Source of the DNA: a virus | Direction: 5' to 3' (one strand) | Virus record (IMG/VR): IMGVR_UViG_3300025093_001530 | Coordinates: 1 to 30,071 of that record | Length of the DNA stretch: 30,071 bases | Part shown: positions 13,425-20,849 of the stretch, piece after piece | How the letters are laid out: the number at the start of each line of letters is the position of its first letter | Position numbering within the stretch: the stretch's first letter is position 1 | The notes under the pieces: generated by a model | The model's input: the letters and a program-made list of their open reading frames with translations, nothing else | Database searches by the model: none | What the model was told of the DNA's origin: nothing | Made by a program: the position numbers and the translations under genes

Positions 13425-14840
13425 TTATGCGTCTTCAAGCCAGTTAGCAGCGGCAAAATATAAACCAGATCCCGCACCGGATTTTAATGGTGTAACAAAT
13501 ATATGATATTCATCTGAAGTACCTTGAATATCGTGACCAAATGTAACAAAACTTTCTTTTAATGTAGCTAAATCAGCAGCATTATCTTTTGATACAAATA
13601 CTGTTGATAGTACTTGACCACCACTAATATATTGAAACCCTGATCCTCCAACCCCCACAGCTACAGCAGAATCTTGAATTGATTGTAGAGTGAAAGTACC
13701 GGTATATGAAGGGTTTCTTATAATTCTAATTCTTGTATCTATATTAGAGTCGGTGTTAATAACACTAAAATCTTGAGGTGTAACAACAGCATTTTGTCTT
13801 GTGGCAGATAATGTTAACATTAAAATAGAACATTCGGTTTTAACGGGGATAGAAATTTCTACATTTGATGTATCTAATGCTGTATCAAAAGAACGTAACG
13901 AACCTTGTTTACTTACACCGCCTTCAGAATTTACATTAGCACATATGTGTAATAATTGACCAGCTGTAGCGCCATTTTGTCTTATTTCTGCTCTAATAGG
14001 TAAATTGGGGTTTTGTATAAAAGTAGATGCAATTACATTAGCATTAAGTACTTCATGACAATAAATTGTTTGACCTTTTTCATTAAATCCAAATCTTATT
14101 CTACCGGATCCCAACCATTCAAAGTCAATAGTAAATATCTGAACCTTTGACATGTCAAGGGTTAAACCACTTGGACCGTTACCATCTAACTTATCCAAAT
14201 TCCACGAACTTTGCGGTATAGATATAGATGGTGCATTACCAAAAGCATTTTGAACATTTACAGAAAGAACATTATCGTTCATTCTAAAAAATACACCATT
14301 ATATTGATCATAATCAGCAGATGTATTTGATTTAAATGCACCGTAACACATATCTAAATCATCACCCCCACTTAAAATACCGGTCATTAAAAACTGTTGC
14401 GACTTACCTGGTTGGTAACTAAAACTTTGAAACGTTTGCCTTATTGCATAATCACCGGAATTTAATGTATATAACACTGTTCCGGTATCACCAAAACTAT
14501 GTCTACATCCAGCTGTACCGTTACCTAATTCATCATAAACAAAATCTCTTTTACTATATAATTGTTTTGCAGAAAATATTGCAGTAGGATTACTTACTCT
14601 TAATCTACCAAAAGCATCTATAGAACTGTTATCACCAAAAGGTAGTGAGTTTGTTTGAGCTTGACCTATATCATATGTAAGTATTGCAGTTTTAGGAAAA
14701 ACTTGAGTTTTGCTAGTAACGGGATTAGTTGAATCCCAAACAGCAGTTACGGGTGGAAAATTTGTATCGTTTAAAATTTCAACAAATTTTTGATATTCAT
14801 AGGTTTGATAACCACCATTTAAAACAGTTCTAAGTGACAT
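13425..14840 (-). CDS. Putative virion structural protein (tail-fibre or adhesin type)
   Basis: The 471-residue protein is rich in Ser, Thr, Asn and Gly with predicted beta structure. It contains SSIDAFGRLRVSNPTAIFSA near residues 72-91, a motif I associate with large structural proteins in phages and giant viruses, and jelly-roll-like segments such as IFTIDFEWLGSGRIRFGF. No enzymatic motif is visible. It lies in the late operon read from the TATAAATA box at 16449, downstream of the lipoprotein. A host-recognition or decoration role is inferred from composition and context only. Confidence 0.65.
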   Translation of the reverse strand: MSLRTVLNGGYQTYEYQKFVEILNDTNFPPVTAVWDSTNPVTSKTQVFPKTAILTYDIGQAQTNSLPFGDNSSIDAFGRLRVSNPTAIFSAKQLYSKRDFVYDELGNGTAGCRHSFGDTGTVLYTLNSGDYAIRQTFQSFSYQPGKSQQFLMTGILSGGDDLDMCYGAFKSNTSADYDQYNGVFFRMNDNVLSVNVQNAFGNAPSISIPQSSWNLDKLDGNGPSGLTLDMSKVQIFTIDFEWLGSGRIRFGFNEKGQTIYCHEVLNANVIASTFIQNPNLPIRAEIRQNGATAGQLLHICANVNSEGGVSKQGSLRSFDTALDTSNVEISIPVKTECSILMLTLSATRQNAVVTPQDFSVINTDSNIDTRIRIIRNPSYTGTFTLQSIQDSAVAVGVGGSGFQYISGGQVLSTVFVSKDNAADLATLKESFVTFGHDIQGTSDEYHIFVTPLKSGAGSGLYFAAANWLEDA

Positions 14841-14841
14841 A

Positions 14842-15024
14842 TTATTTCTTCTTTAAATTTACTTTTTTCTTTTGATTTGTTTTACCCTTATTAACCATCT
14901 TTTTTGTTTCTTTATCTTGTTGCTTGGTTCTTTTAACATTCTCTCTCGGAAACGTATCTAATGGGTAATCTTCTAACAACTTTTCAATTTTTTTATTAAA
15001 TGTTCTCATATTGTTTTTGTTCAC
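14842..15024 (-). CDS. Very small basic protein
   Basis: This 60-residue protein is about one third Lys, ending in a Lys-rich tail (KGKTNQKKKVNLKKK). The GTG at 15024 overlaps the lipoprotein stop as GTGA; an in-frame ATG at 15009 gives 55 residues beginning MRTFNKKIEKLLED, which looks like a capsid-targeting leader. It ends 1 nt before the large structural gene. A DNA-binding internal head protein is one reading, but composition is the only evidence. Confidence 0.5.
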   Translation of the reverse strand: MNKNNMRTFNKKIEKLLEDYPLDTFPRENVKRTKQQDKETKKMVNKGKTNQKKKVNLKKK

Positions 15025-15320
15025 GGGTCTCTTGGTTCTGTAGGTTTTCGTGATTCTAACGGTTTTCTTTTTGGTACACCATTAACTGGAAGTGGTCTGC
15101 TAGGTGGTGTGGGTCTAGATATTTTAGGTGGCGAATAATCTTTTCTTTTTTCTCTTTTTCTATAATGGTGGTGATCGTGATCATCATAAACATAAACGGT
15201 TCTTGTATGGTGAGTATGATGGTGGTGTATATGCCCACCACAACAGTAATCGGATTCTACTACCTCCCAACCGGAGCATCCGACTAATAATAAAAATAAT
15301 AATAAAATACAATTTTTCAT
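15021..15320 (-). CDS. His-rich lipoprotein
   Basis: The 99-residue protein (ATG at 15320, overlapping the upstream stop as ATGA) has a lipoprotein signal peptide: MKNC, a Leu-rich core and lipobox LVGC with Cys15 as the lipidated residue. Next come two Cys and a striking His cluster, 11 His within about 25 residues near 30-55, then a basic segment and a Pro-rich C-terminus. The size and Pro-rich tail are compatible with an outer spanin-type lysis lipoprotein; the His cluster suggests metal binding. The longer frame to 15356 would hide the signal peptide and is rejected. Confidence 0.75.
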   Translation of the reverse strand: MKNCILLLFLLLVGCSGWEVVESDYCCGGHIHHHHTHHTRTVYVYDDHDHHHYRKREKRKDYSPPKISRPTPPSRPLPVNGVPKRKPLESRKPTEPRDP

Positions 15321-16132
15321 TTTTGGTTTATTATTTTTAATGAACGTTCTTTCCATATATTTAATAAATCAACATTTGTATAATCTAAACATCTATTATA
15401 AAATTTTTTACATCTATCGTCTCCGTCTACCATACTTACATAACCTTGTGTAATACCACTATAATGTTCCCACCATATATCTTCATTATCTAATAGTAAA
15501 ATATCATTTTTATCAATCTTATCTACAATTTGAGTGGAAATTAAATTAAAATGATCATAATCTTGTTCATCAACATCGATAACTTCAAATTTATTATCTA
15601 TGTAAGTTATTTTTTTATTGTATTCAATATTTGCCTGTTGTTTAATATTATTACCAAAAGCAGAAAAAGTTTTATATTTTAAATCACTTAATAATTCTTT
15701 TTTACATAACCAAAAACAAGGCCAAAATCTTTCTCTCCACACAGACATGAATTTAAATGGTTTTTTGTTTATAATATCTAAAGCTTTATCCCAATCTAAA
15801 GCCATATCAGGTTCTAGAGAAAGAATATAATCACCGGTAGATTGATTTAAAAAATCCTGCATGCATGAATCTCTCCAATCAGAACACAAACTATTGTCTT
15901 GATGATGATGTCTTGTAATAAATTTACATTTATCTTTTAAATCGGATTTTATAAATTCAGTATACGGGGTTTCTGCAGAACAAACTAAATCATCGGGATA
16001 AGTTTCATTATTATATGTAAAAATATAATATATTGAATTAAAAAAGTTGTGATATTTGTGAATAAAGTCCCTTATTAAAGGGCTATCCAAAATAGTCACA
16101 GATATAATTACAACATCAATTTTTTTATGCAT
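15317..16132 (-). CDS. Putative GT-A-type glycosyltransferase
   Basis: The 271-residue protein has a GT2-like beginning (MHKKIDVVIISVTILDSP), a RDSCMQDFLNQSTGDYILSL segment at residues 87-106 and an acidic EPDMALDW at 107-114, where GT-A enzymes hold the DxD-like metal site. The C-terminal third is not recognised. It begins 1 nt after the Cys-rich protein gene in the late operon, and its stop overlaps the lipoprotein start. Late expression of a glycosyltransferase suggests virion or late surface glycosylation, but this is inference. Confidence 0.55.
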   Translation of the reverse strand: MHKKIDVVIISVTILDSPLIRDFIHKYHNFFNSIYYIFTYNNETYPDDLVCSAETPYTEFIKSDLKDKCKFITRHHHQDNSLCSDWRDSCMQDFLNQSTGDYILSLEPDMALDWDKALDIINKKPFKFMSVWRERFWPCFWLCKKELLSDLKYKTFSAFGNNIKQQANIEYNKKITYIDNKFEVIDVDEQDYDHFNLISTQIVDKIDKNDILLLDNEDIWWEHYSGITQGYVSMVDGDDRCKKFYNRCLDYTNVDLLNIWKERSLKIINQK

Positions 16133-16133
16133 A

Positions 16134-16436
16134 TTACCAGTTCTTACAGCTTAGATATCTTGCTGTACCTGGCTTCGCAGAAGAACACTTATGTCTTGCT
16201 CTAAAACTTTTACGTCTTTTAGGATTACTCTTTTTAATACGTCTCTTTGGATCTCCGTAATGTATCCTTTTGTATCCCTTACCGGAAGGGTTCTTTACAC
16301 ACTTCATATACTTCTTACTTGCAAGGTAAGAGCTAGCTTGTTTTGTGGTTTTTGTGCATCTAGATCCTTTTTTCTCTAAAATATCACTCAACTCAAAATC
16401 TTCTTCCATTAATTTTAAAAGAGAGTCAAAATCCAT
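16134..16436 (-). CDS. Conserved Cys-rich basic phage protein
   Basis: The 100-residue protein has a short acidic N-terminus (MDFDSLLKLMEED) that resembles a capsid-targeting leader, then a basic domain with C27, C46, C84 and C97 and the segment GYKRIHYGDPKRRIKK followed by KSFRARHKCSS and YLSCKNW. I know this C-terminal pattern from structural-region proteins of T4-type phages and large viruses, but no function is established. An exact late box ends 5 nt before the ATG. It is the first gene of the late operon that runs to 13425. Confidence 0.7.
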   Translation of the reverse strand: MDFDSLLKLMEEDFELSDILEKKGSRCTKTTKQASSYLASKKYMKCVKNPSGKGYKRIHYGDPKRRIKKSNPKRRKSFRARHKCSSAKPGTARYLSCKNW

Positions 16437-16441
16437 ACAAG

Positions 16442-16449
16442 TATTTATA
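16442..16449 (-). promoter_or_regulatory. Late promoter of the Cys-rich protein/lipoprotein/virion-protein operon
   Basis: Exact TATAAATA on the minus strand, 5 nt before the ATG at 16436. It shares four bases with the divergent late box. Confidence 0.8.
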
Positions 16450-16453
16450 AATA
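16446..16453 (+). promoter_or_regulatory. Divergent late promoter of the gene at 16459
   Basis: Exact TATAAATA, 5 nt before the ATG at 16459. Together with the minus-strand box it forms TATTTATAAATA, a 12-bp palindrome serving both directions. Confidence 0.8.
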
Positions 16454-16458
16454 TATGT

Positions 16459-16947
16459 ATGAATAAAGACGAAAAGAGTTTAACTGAACTCTATGAAGCA
16501 ACTTTATCACCTTTGAATGGTGTGGGACTTGGTCCTCATGCTCAAGATTCTGCTGGTGGATTAGGTAGCCCAACTTTAACAAAAATTGAAGTAGAAGATG
16601 AAGAAAGAGAGCAGATTGACGACCATGAAGTTGATATGGCTAAGTCTGAACTTTATAAGTTAGCTGAATATGCTCCCAAATTACTCGATCTAATTAAGAA
16701 TTATGATGAATTAGAAGGTTGGGTTCAAGCTAAACTTACAAAAGCTAGTGATTATGTTTCTGATATATATCATTATCTAAAATACGAAGAAGAAGCTAAA
16801 GTACATAGTCATCAAGTAGACGAACCTTCTCCTTGCGAAGTAGCACAAGCTGAAGAACCAGGTGTTGAAGTAGAAGTTGTCGCAGACGACGATAATAATC
16901 AAGCTATTAATGATGAAGTTATCAAAGCTTTAATGAATAGATTTTAA
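16459..16947 (+). CDS. Conserved phage protein, late, acidic
   Basis: The 162-residue protein contains AKSELYKLAEYAPKLLDL followed by ELEGWVQAKLTKASDYVSDI, a helical segment I recognise from small capsid-region proteins of marine T4-type phages, flanked by disordered acidic sequence. The start is the ATG at 16459 (MNKDEK), 5 nt after an exact TATAAATA; an out-of-frame ATG at 16455 gives only a three-codon frame. It is monocistronic and ends overlapping the convergent sulfotransferase by 4 nt. It is probably virion- or scaffold-associated. Confidence 0.7.
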   Translation: MNKDEKSLTELYEATLSPLNGVGLGPHAQDSAGGLGSPTLTKIEVEDEEREQIDDHEVDMAKSELYKLAEYAPKLLDLIKNYDELEGWVQAKLTKASDYVSDIYHYLKYEEEAKVHSHQVDEPSPCEVAQAEEPGVEVEVVADDDNNQAINDEVIKALMNRF

Positions 16948-17612
16948 AAACAATAATTAAATCTATCTAATTCTTCTTTACATCGTTTAGAAATAATATC
17001 AATACCCTGCTGATCGTACATATCTTTATAGTCAGCAGGGTATTCTAAGTCAAATATATTACCTTCCCTACCACCTTTACTAGTAAACTCTTTTGTTGAA
17101 TTTGTTTTCATTAATTCAACTTTATTATATTCAAATTTATCTAATAGAATATTAAAACTATGATCCAATTCTTCAAATTTAAACCATTCGTCATTCATAA
17201 AATTAGGATCTTGAAAAGTTACAGTTGATTGCGGTACATAAATATTTTCTAAGTAATTGTTAAAGCTTTTGTAATCTTCTTCACCTATAATATTTTTATC
17301 TAAATCTTTATGCATTTCTTTTGGCCATCTATGTCTGTTAATAACATGAAAATATAAACTAACAGCGTGACTAAAAGGGTTTCTAGTAAAACAAAATTTA
17401 TAATAATTTTTTATCTTACTATACACATCAGGAAATCTATTAAGAAGTTCAGTGTATGACCCGTGCATACCCATAATTATTTTCCACTTATCTTCTTCTG
17501 TGGGTTCTCTCCCCAATAATGAACTCATTCGAGCTATAGTCATATGAAAAGAAGTACCACCGGTTTTCATTACATGATAAAACGCGGCTTTTTTAAGATC
17601 ATTAACGTGCAC
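16944..17612 (-). CDS. Sulfotransferase (copy 2)
   Basis: The 222-residue protein has the phosphosulfate loop FYHVMKTGGTSF at residues 11-22 and the 3'-phosphate motif FCFTRNPFSHAVSLYF at 73-88, typical of Sulfotransfer_2-like enzymes. It should use PAPS to sulfate a glycan or small molecule. It differs strongly from the sulfotransferase at 8079-8672, so the two were probably acquired separately or serve different acceptors. The start is GTG at 17612, 8 nt after the nucleotidyltransferase gene. A 12-bp hairpin lies within it near its 3' end. Confidence 0.8.
   Translation of the reverse strand: MHVNDLKKAAFYHVMKTGGTSFHMTIARMSSLLGREPTEEDKWKIIMGMHGSYTELLNRFPDVYSKIKNYYKFCFTRNPFSHAVSLYFHVINRHRWPKEMHKDLDKNIIGEEDYKSFNNYLENIYVPQSTVTFQDPNFMNDEWFKFEELDHSFNILLDKFEYNKVELMKTNSTKEFTSKGGREGNIFDLEYPADYKDMYDQQGIDIISKRCKEELDRFNYCF
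17002..17043 (+). repeat. Long hairpin near the 3' end of the second sulfotransferase gene
   Basis: Perfect 12-bp stem ATACCCTGCTGA / TCAGCAGGGTAT with an 18-nt loop. It lies 54 nt past the stop of the convergent plus-strand gene. No T-run follows, so termination is uncertain. Confidence 0.6.
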
Positions 17613-17620
17613 TAAAAAAT

Positions 17621-18232
17621 TTAATCAGAAGGAAGATTACTCAACTCACTATATACGTATTTTAATATCTCTTCGTTATTAGCTAATTCATTGGGTACAA
17701 AAGCTCTAAGATTTTCTAAACTTAAGTTATCGATAATATTTCTAAAGTTACTTGCACTAACTTCACCACCTTCGTCACTTACAACATCAGCAACTTGTAC
17801 ATCAACACTAACGCCTTCGGGTGTATGTTTATCTATATTATTATATCGTGCTTTATCGTCACCTTTACCACCGACACCAACTAAAATTTGATCACCTGGC
17901 GTTGCATAATCTTTTATAAAATCATAAACTTCACCAACTGCATTTTTAGCTGTAGAAACATTTACGTTGCGTAAACCTAATGCACTAATATAAGCTTTTA
18001 ATATGTCAGCTGCTACTGTACCGGGTATATACTTACCATCTGGTGTATATCTTCTAGACTTAGGTGACGGTTCTGTAACGATGACATTTACTATTCCTTC
18101 AGGCCCGACCATTTCTTTAAATCTTTTTATTAATTCAACATGACCTTTATGAGGCGGTTTAAATGAACCGGGAAATAAAACTATTTTTCTAGTAATTTGC
18201 TCTTTTAAGAAATAGTCTTTAAACGTTAACAT
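17621..18232 (-). CDS. HxGH-type nucleotidyltransferase (NadM/cytidylyltransferase-like) with capsid-targeting-like leader
   Basis: The 203-residue protein belongs to the HIGH superfamily of nucleotidyltransferases: GSFKPPHKGHVELI at residues 22-35 with the H-K-G-H motif, and EVSASNFRN at 157-165 matching the ISSTxxR motif. Members adenylate or cytidylate small phosphates, such as nicotinamide mononucleotide. The N-terminus MLTFKDYFLKE precedes the catalytic domain and resembles T4 internal-protein leaders (MKTYQEFIAE). Related marine-phage proteins that I know carry a similar leader, so packaging in the head is plausible. The substrate is not readable. Confidence 0.8.
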   Translation of the reverse strand: MLTFKDYFLKEQITRKIVLFPGSFKPPHKGHVELIKRFKEMVGPEGIVNVIVTEPSPKSRRYTPDGKYIPGTVAADILKAYISALGLRNVNVSTAKNAVGEVYDFIKDYATPGDQILVGVGGKGDDKARYNNIDKHTPEGVSVDVQVADVVSDEGGEVSASNFRNIIDNLSLENLRAFVPNELANNEEILKYVYSELSNLPSD

Positions 18233-18241
18233 TAATAATAT

Positions 18242-19498
18242 TTAATTATTATACCAATCTAAATACAGTTCTTTAAATTTTTGATTGAAAATATCATAAA
18301 CATTAAGAACAAAATCATTAAACAATATATCTTTATTATAACTAGCTAATGCATCAGCATCTGCGCACTTTCCTAGTATTTCAAAGTTTATATCTAATGG
18401 TATATTATCTAAAAACTCTTGTAACTTTTCGTTAAACAAAATATCAAATATAAAAAATTCAACATTATAAAATTTTTGTAAAAGAGTAATAAAGAAATGA
18501 TATTTAGCTTGTCTTTTAGATTTATTATAATCTGTAAATTCGTTTTCCATATATTCGTCTATAGATTGACGAATTAATAATTCTGTTTCTTTTTTATCAA
18601 TTTTTACTTCGAAAAATCTAGGCTCTATTTTGCAAAGTTTACGGGTACCAAACATTGTAACATTATTTTTTTCAATAACACAGTCGTTAGCTCTAGTTAT
18701 TTTAATACTAGGTGTTACATTTATACCAGCTTCAACATCTCTAATAGTATTGTATACTAACCCATCCATAGATACAAGAATACCTTTATGATCTAAAACT
18801 AAATTAGTTAAACTTTCATCACCATAATGTACGTCCTTTAATGAAAGAGTTTTACTCTCATTTAAAACTTCGAAAATAGTGGGTCTTATACTAGTATGCA
18901 AATTACCATAAAAAATTAAATTATAAGGATTAATTTCTCTTTTGTTTCGCTTTTCCCATTCTTTATCAAAAGTAGTATCTTTTAAATTATAAAGTTTAGA
19001 AAATGTTTCACATAAAAAACCTTGCTTACAAAAATTAAAATTTTTAAATCTCTTATAATTTTCGTCACCAGCTGGTACGTTATGGCCTATTGAATGATAT
19101 GTAATATTAGGGATGGTGTCATACTCATAAAACCAATCCACAACATCATGGATTTCCTTATAATAAAAATTTTGTTCTTTTTGAATAAAAACTATAAATT
19201 TATCTAAAGGAAAATCTAAACTATATATAAATTTTTTAAATTCGGGGTAATAATTATTAACGTAAGCTTCAGGTATAATAATTTTTTTAGGTTTTAAATC
19301 AATAATTAATTGTTTAAGTTTATCAAAATTAATATTGTTGATTCTACCCCCCTGTGCTGGTGGTATATAACCGCCTATACTACACTCAAAAAGATAAGGA
19401 CCAGAAGAAGTAAGTAATACTACAATATCGTAGTTAAAAATTGTACAATCTGCTCTAAAATAATCAATTGAGGGGTCAATCTCAACAAATGAAGACAT
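18242..19498 (-). CDS. Hypothetical protein, possibly glycosyltransferase-like
   Basis: I do not recognise this 418-residue protein with confidence. It contains a KPKKIIIPEAYVN strand-loop, a central INPYNLIFYGNLHTSIRPTI and a later HKGILVSMDGLVYNTIRDVE segment that recalls GT-B/exostosin-type proteins, where a conserved acidic loop binds the nucleotide sugar. No membrane segment or signal peptide is seen. It lies between the ligase-like gene and the nucleotidyltransferase in a long minus-strand operon. A short inverted repeat spans its start region (19499-19514). Confidence 0.55.
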   Translation of the reverse strand: MSSFVEIDPSIDYFRADCTIFNYDIVVLLTSSGPYLFECSIGGYIPPAQGGRINNINFDKLKQLIIDLKPKKIIIPEAYVNNYYPEFKKFIYSLDFPLDKFIVFIQKEQNFYYKEIHDVVDWFYEYDTIPNITYHSIGHNVPAGDENYKRFKNFNFCKQGFLCETFSKLYNLKDTTFDKEWEKRNKREINPYNLIFYGNLHTSIRPTIFEVLNESKTLSLKDVHYGDESLTNLVLDHKGILVSMDGLVYNTIRDVEAGINVTPSIKITRANDCVIEKNNVTMFGTRKLCKIEPRFFEVKIDKKETELLIRQSIDEYMENEFTDYNKSKRQAKYHFFITLLQKFYNVEFFIFDILFNEKLQEFLDNIPLDINFEILGKCADADALASYNKDILFNDFVLNVYDIFNQKFKELYLDWYNN

Positions 19499-19514
19499 AT
19501 AGTTACTTAACTAT
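19499..19514. repeat. Short inverted repeat at the junction of the 418- and 448-residue genes
   Basis: ATAGTTA and TAACTAT with two bases between, spanning the stop of one gene and the start region of the next. AT-rich; it may be chance or a small operator. Confidence 0.3.
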
Positions 19515-20849
19515 TTTACCTTTAAATCCAGTACCACCAGGATCTTTACTACTTCTTGGATTTGTAAAATAAGATGAAAAGTCCATATGGCCATTACCCA
19601 TATTAGCAGCTGGTGCGGATTGATCATCTTCGTCTGTTTTAATTGAACGATTAGAAGCTAATGCACCGCCCATACCAGATAAAATAAATTCACCGGTAAT
19701 TTTAATTGAATTGGGGTTACCTAACCCATCTTTACCATAATCAATATGTGAAATAACTATACCTTCGTGTTTATCTGCATCACCATAATTATCGGTAGTA
19801 TAATTTTTAAGCAATTCATTACCCAATTCTTTAGTTAAATGATATGTTAAAGCACCTGATATAGCCGTATCATAATCTTGTTCATCATATATTTGATTCA
19901 AAGGTACTTTATCAGAGTTTAATATATTAATATAATTTTCTTTACTTACTGCTCCAATAGATTTGCCTTGTTTATTTGTAATTCTATTAACCTTAGGTAT
20001 GTGATTATAGCTGTTAATATAATCTCTTAACTTCATCTTTAAAACATTATCACCTAAGTTTATTGAAAAATCTTGATTAAGAACATTATCAAAATTAGGT
20101 TCACCTTTTTTAGTTGCGTATATACCCGTTTCAACATCAAACCCATATTTTTGTGCGATAGGTTTTACCTTTTCTCTTAAAGAATCTAAAGCTTTGTGGT
20201 CATAATCAACTGTACGTGAAACTGTTTTTTCTTTTCTTAATTTACCTTTTTCATCTTTAAAAACATTTGGTTTTAATTCAGATGGTCTTGTTACATTTCC
20301 TTTTCTATCTGTCTTTTCAAAAAACTGATTTATACCATGAAAAGCAATAATTTTATTTTCACCATAGTCAATAACATTTTCGGTACCTTCTATATATTCG
20401 GTGTTAATAAATTTTGAAGGATTGTCCCATAAATCTAAATCTTTAAGTTCCTCTTTAATAAGCGGAATAGATTCATTCATTATCTTTAATATAGTACCAC
20501 CCTTACGAACCATACCATGAACTTCACCAGTTTGTGGATTAACAGGAAATCTAGTTGAAAGATCATTTATGGTAATACCTTTTACATCAATTTCTTTTTG
20601 AGAACCTCTATCTAATGCAAATTGTTTTTCATTACCTTCACCAATAACTTTTAAACTTAAATTAACACCGTCTAATTTAATAGTTGATTGACCTTCTTCT
20701 AATTTTTCATCTGCATCTTGAAATGTTCGAACCAGATCGATAAGATTTACAACTTTAGGTAAATCGAAAGGGTGCATCATATGACCAGCCGCACCACCTT
20801 CATTTACAACTCTTAAATATTTTTCGAAAATTAATGATTGTTCGTTCAT
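19503..20849 (-). CDS. Ligase/nucleotidyltransferase-like protein with KxDG motif (DUF6267-like)
   Basis: The 448-residue protein has motifs in the order expected of covalent nucleotidyltransferases (DNA/RNA ligase type): STIKLDGVNLSLKV at residues 55-68 with KLDG and candidate AMP-accepting Lys58, INTEYIEGTEN at 148-158, KHEGIVISHI at 360-369 and SIKITGEF at 381-388. AGHMMHPFD before the first motif is also typical of phage proteins annotated DUF6267. It may ligate or adenylate nucleic acid. The N-terminus (MNEQSLIFEKYLRVVNE) resembles a capsid-targeting leader. It overlaps the upstream gene by 4 nt (ATGA). Confidence 0.6.
   Translation of the reverse strand: MNEQSLIFEKYLRVVNEGGAAGHMMHPFDLPKVVNLIDLVRTFQDADEKLEEGQSTIKLDGVNLSLKVIGEGNEKQFALDRGSQKEIDVKGITINDLSTRFPVNPQTGEVHGMVRKGGTILKIMNESIPLIKEELKDLDLWDNPSKFINTEYIEGTENVIDYGENKIIAFHGINQFFEKTDRKGNVTRPSELKPNVFKDEKGKLRKEKTVSRTVDYDHKALDSLREKVKPIAQKYGFDVETGIYATKKGEPNFDNVLNQDFSINLGDNVLKMKLRDYINSYNHIPKVNRITNKQGKSIGAVSKENYINILNSDKVPLNQIYDEQDYDTAISGALTYHLTKELGNELLKNYTTDNYGDADKHEGIVISHIDYGKDGLGNPNSIKITGEFILSGMGGALASNRSIKTDEDDQSAPAANMGNGHMDFSSYFTNPRSSKDPGGTGFKGKIVK

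Noticed and set aside
15128-15340. Plus-strand open frame opposite the lipoprotein
   Set aside because: It is antisense to a gene with a clear signal peptide and overlap-coupled start, and its own product has no recognisable features.
15320-15356. Longer lipoprotein start at 15356
   Set aside because: It would add 12 charged residues before the signal peptide and overlap the upstream gene by 40 nt; the ATGA overlap at 15320 is better.
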